Positions 61,800 to 64,000 of a stretch of 64,000 nucleotides of DNA are shown here, in pieces. Position numbers and translations under genes: made by a program. The stretch's first letter is position 1; every line of letters begins with the position of its first letter. This DNA comes from Perognathus longimembris pacificus (taxonomy: Eukaryota > Chordata > Mammalia > Rodentia > Heteromyidae), in assembly GCF_023159225.1 (NCBI RefSeq), contig NC_063168.1, positions 53,051,398 to 53,115,397 of the forward strand, read 5' to 3'. The notes under the pieces were generated by a model. The model saw nothing but the letters and a program-made list of their open reading frames with translations. It did not search any database and had not been told where the DNA came from.

Positions 61800-64000
61800 T
61801 TCTCTCATCCCATTGGTTCACTTTGTGTTCCTGGTAAACCCTTTGTGTCCAGGGCAAAGTCCCCGTGTCCTTGGGTCCTGAGAAATGGTCTCCTCACAGG
61901 TAGGAAGTCATGCATGTCAGAATAAGAACCTGAAACTTCCTTGACTGCCTTACTGAGTGACCCCAGCCAGACCAGAAGTTTCCAGTTTATATTTTCTTCC
62001 TTGATTGACCTGCTGCCCCTTCCCCTTTCACCCTCTCCTGCTACCCCCAACTCTCATCTATGTAGTATATCTGCTCAGATTAGAACCTAAGATGACAGGC
62101 AGGGCTGATATAGACCAAATGTTCATAGTTGTTTGGGGGCCTTTCGTTAATTACTTCATAACTTCTTTCCACGAATGAGTATTTGTTGAGCATTTATTAA
62201 GGCCCAGGCCCAGTGGTGAAGAGCTGACATGGGGCTTTGGGATGATAACAGTCCAGGTGGGGACTGTCCAGACAGACGATTCTTTCCACCACAGTGAGGG
62301 CTCCATGAGGGTCTTGTGTCCTCTGAGAAGTGCAACTTAGCTTGGGTTGGAGAGGACAGACATGGCAGAACATGGCCGAGAGGATTGGCCTTGTCAAGTA
62401 GCCTGAAGATTTGTGTGAGTGAGGAGCTACTGATGTAGGTGCTCCCAGCAGAGGGGACAGCAAGCTCAAGGCAAGCCTCCCAGAGCGAGGAACATCCTGA
62501 TGGATCCAATAACTGGAGGAGACTGGGTAAGCCCGGTAAAGCTATGACAGGAGACCCTCCCTGGAGAATCATGGCAGGTTTAAGTGGAATGATCATGTGA
62601 TTGCACTTGCAACTAAAAATGTTCCTTCTATGGCAAGATGGATACTGGGCGAGGCAAGGGCAGGCAGGCAGACTGAGGAGGGAGCGGCCTATTAGCCATT
62701 CAGCCAGAGAACAAGGGTGGAACAAAATAGGCTCCTGACAGTGACTTACGGTGTGGCCTCCATTTCCTCCTGCTCCTGTGCAGCTAGCCTCCCAGGTGTT
62801 CCATGGCTAGGCCTCACTTATGCTGGCTGGATCCAGTGTTTTTCTGATCTTCTCTGGGCCTAGATTGGGCTGAGAGCTTAAAACAGAGGAAAAGGAAGAG
62901 AAAGACCAGGCCCTAGAGGCAGAGACGCAGAGTCATTTCTCACAAGTTGCATTCTTGTTCTTGTAGGTCTAGACATGTTGGCAGACAGTCCTGTGGGTCA
63001 GGGGGCAAGGAGGCTCTTGCCTCTTGCTCTTCATTTGCAGAATGCCTTCATAAATGTCATTCTTATCTCAGGAAATGAGTCGGGAGTTTTGCAGACACAT
63101 TGTGCCCAAGATGGCAGAGCAGGTCTGGTTGTGTCTGACAGGGCTGCTCCCCCCATCCTGTTAGCCAGGTCACTGCTAGGTCTCTTGGTAGATTCAGGCA
63201 CTCCACGGTCATGGAACTGTGGCCAAGTCATGACATTTGGAGGCTTTTCTTTTGGTTCAACAGATTTGTTTTTCTGTTTCAGACTGCAAGAGGAAACCCT
63301 GTTGCTCCTCCTGGCTCTGTGACCATCCTCCCTGGAGCTCGGCCCATGGCTTTCCTCTCTGTGGCTCCTGCCCTCAGATAGGCTGCCTGCCACCCCTCCC
63401 TGACATCTGGCTGCGCAGCAGGAATGGTGTGACTGGACACAGTAGGCCAGAGCTAAGAGGCAGGAGGTAGCTTTTCTGGCTTCAAGTGCTCTGCACTGGC
63501 GTTGAGCCAGTGTGTCTTTTCCTTCCTTTTATGAACAGTCTTGTTTACCCACAAGACTTGGTTAGACGATAACTCATTTACATAATGAAGACTCATGTAA
63601 TAGACATGGAAGACCATCTGTAATATCTAAGTGGTTTTGATTCCAGGGGCCCTGTCATCTTGTGTGTGGCTCTGAATGGGGGCCCTGGGAACATATCACT
63701 GGCTCCTACCCACAAGCAGCCAACACAGTGACTTCAACAATAGGCCTTACTCCTGCCAACGCAAGCTGGCCGACAGGGCAACACCCAGCTGCATCCACAT
63801 CTGGCAGGAGCCACAGGGCAGATACAAGCTCTGAACTGCAGAAATCCAGCATTTCCTAGGGGCTTGTGTTACTCTGGGCCCCCACTGTCAAGCTGAATTC
63901 AATAATCTAGACCTGAATTGTGTACAGAGGTAGAAATTGTCAGAAGGATGCTGAGAAAGGGACTGTGACATGGGCCACACAAAATCAGGAGGGCTGAGCC
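61800..64000. other. Intergenic, no gene
   Basis: More GC-rich than the average of the window. 62170-62610 resembles an ancient interspersed repeat. No splice-supported exon recognised. Confidence 0.45.

Noticed and set aside
62156..62725. 189-codon minus-strand frame
   Set aside because: No recognisable domain, and it overlaps sequence resembling an ancient interspersed repeat.
22000..64000. Searching for CDC42EP3 or CYP1B1, known neighbours of RMDN2 in human
   Set aside because: No frame resembling either protein was found; they probably lie outside the window.
1..64000. tRNA or rRNA genes
   Set aside because: All tRNA-like A/B-box matches noticed belong to SINE copies with A-tails or target duplications; no free-standing cloverleaf was seen.

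Overview
This is a window of mammalian nuclear DNA. It is AT-rich and intron-rich, with GT-AG splice junctions, one CpG island and many SINE, L1 and LTR relics plus microsatellites. The commonest young repeat is a dimeric SINE: an ID-like left half, the spacer 'cagcaccacatatacagaaaa', and a right half ending 'aggcccaggactggc'. This matches what I remember of IDL-Geo, a SINE described from kangaroo rats, pocket mice and pocket gophers. I therefore infer a geomyoid rodent; the species is not resolved.

The only protein-coding gene I can support is RMDN2 (FAM82A1, regulator of microtubule dynamics 2), on the minus strand. A CpG-island promoter lies at about 20.96-21.98 kb. The first coding exon is at 16475-16933 and carries the start codon, a membrane anchor and a coiled coil. 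Exons at 5715-5889 and 3970-4072 follow, and the TPR-rich C-terminal exons lie beyond position 1. Between the first and second of these exons is a 969-nt open block (11297-12265) in matching phase. It would add 323 Ser/Thr-rich residues including a PKKRK basic motif.

The introns (1-20.9 kb) hold most of the SINEs, several old L1 pieces, a MaLR LTR fragment and a displaced partial copy of the 5715-5889 exon with its splice donor.

From about 22 to 64 kb I see no convincing exon. This is RMDN2 upstream intergenic DNA; from memory, the human interval leads toward CDC42EP3. It contains a truncated L1, a solo LTR with a 5-bp target duplication, MLT1-type LTRs, MIRs, about nine dimeric SINEs, several microsatellites or minisatellites, and two good CTCF-like motifs at 33.08 and 45.61 kb.

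No operon, CRISPR, phage or other multi-gene system is present. The most unusual items are the large in-frame RMDN2 exon, the duplicated partial exon, and evidence that two dimeric SINE families share one tRNA-like right half.
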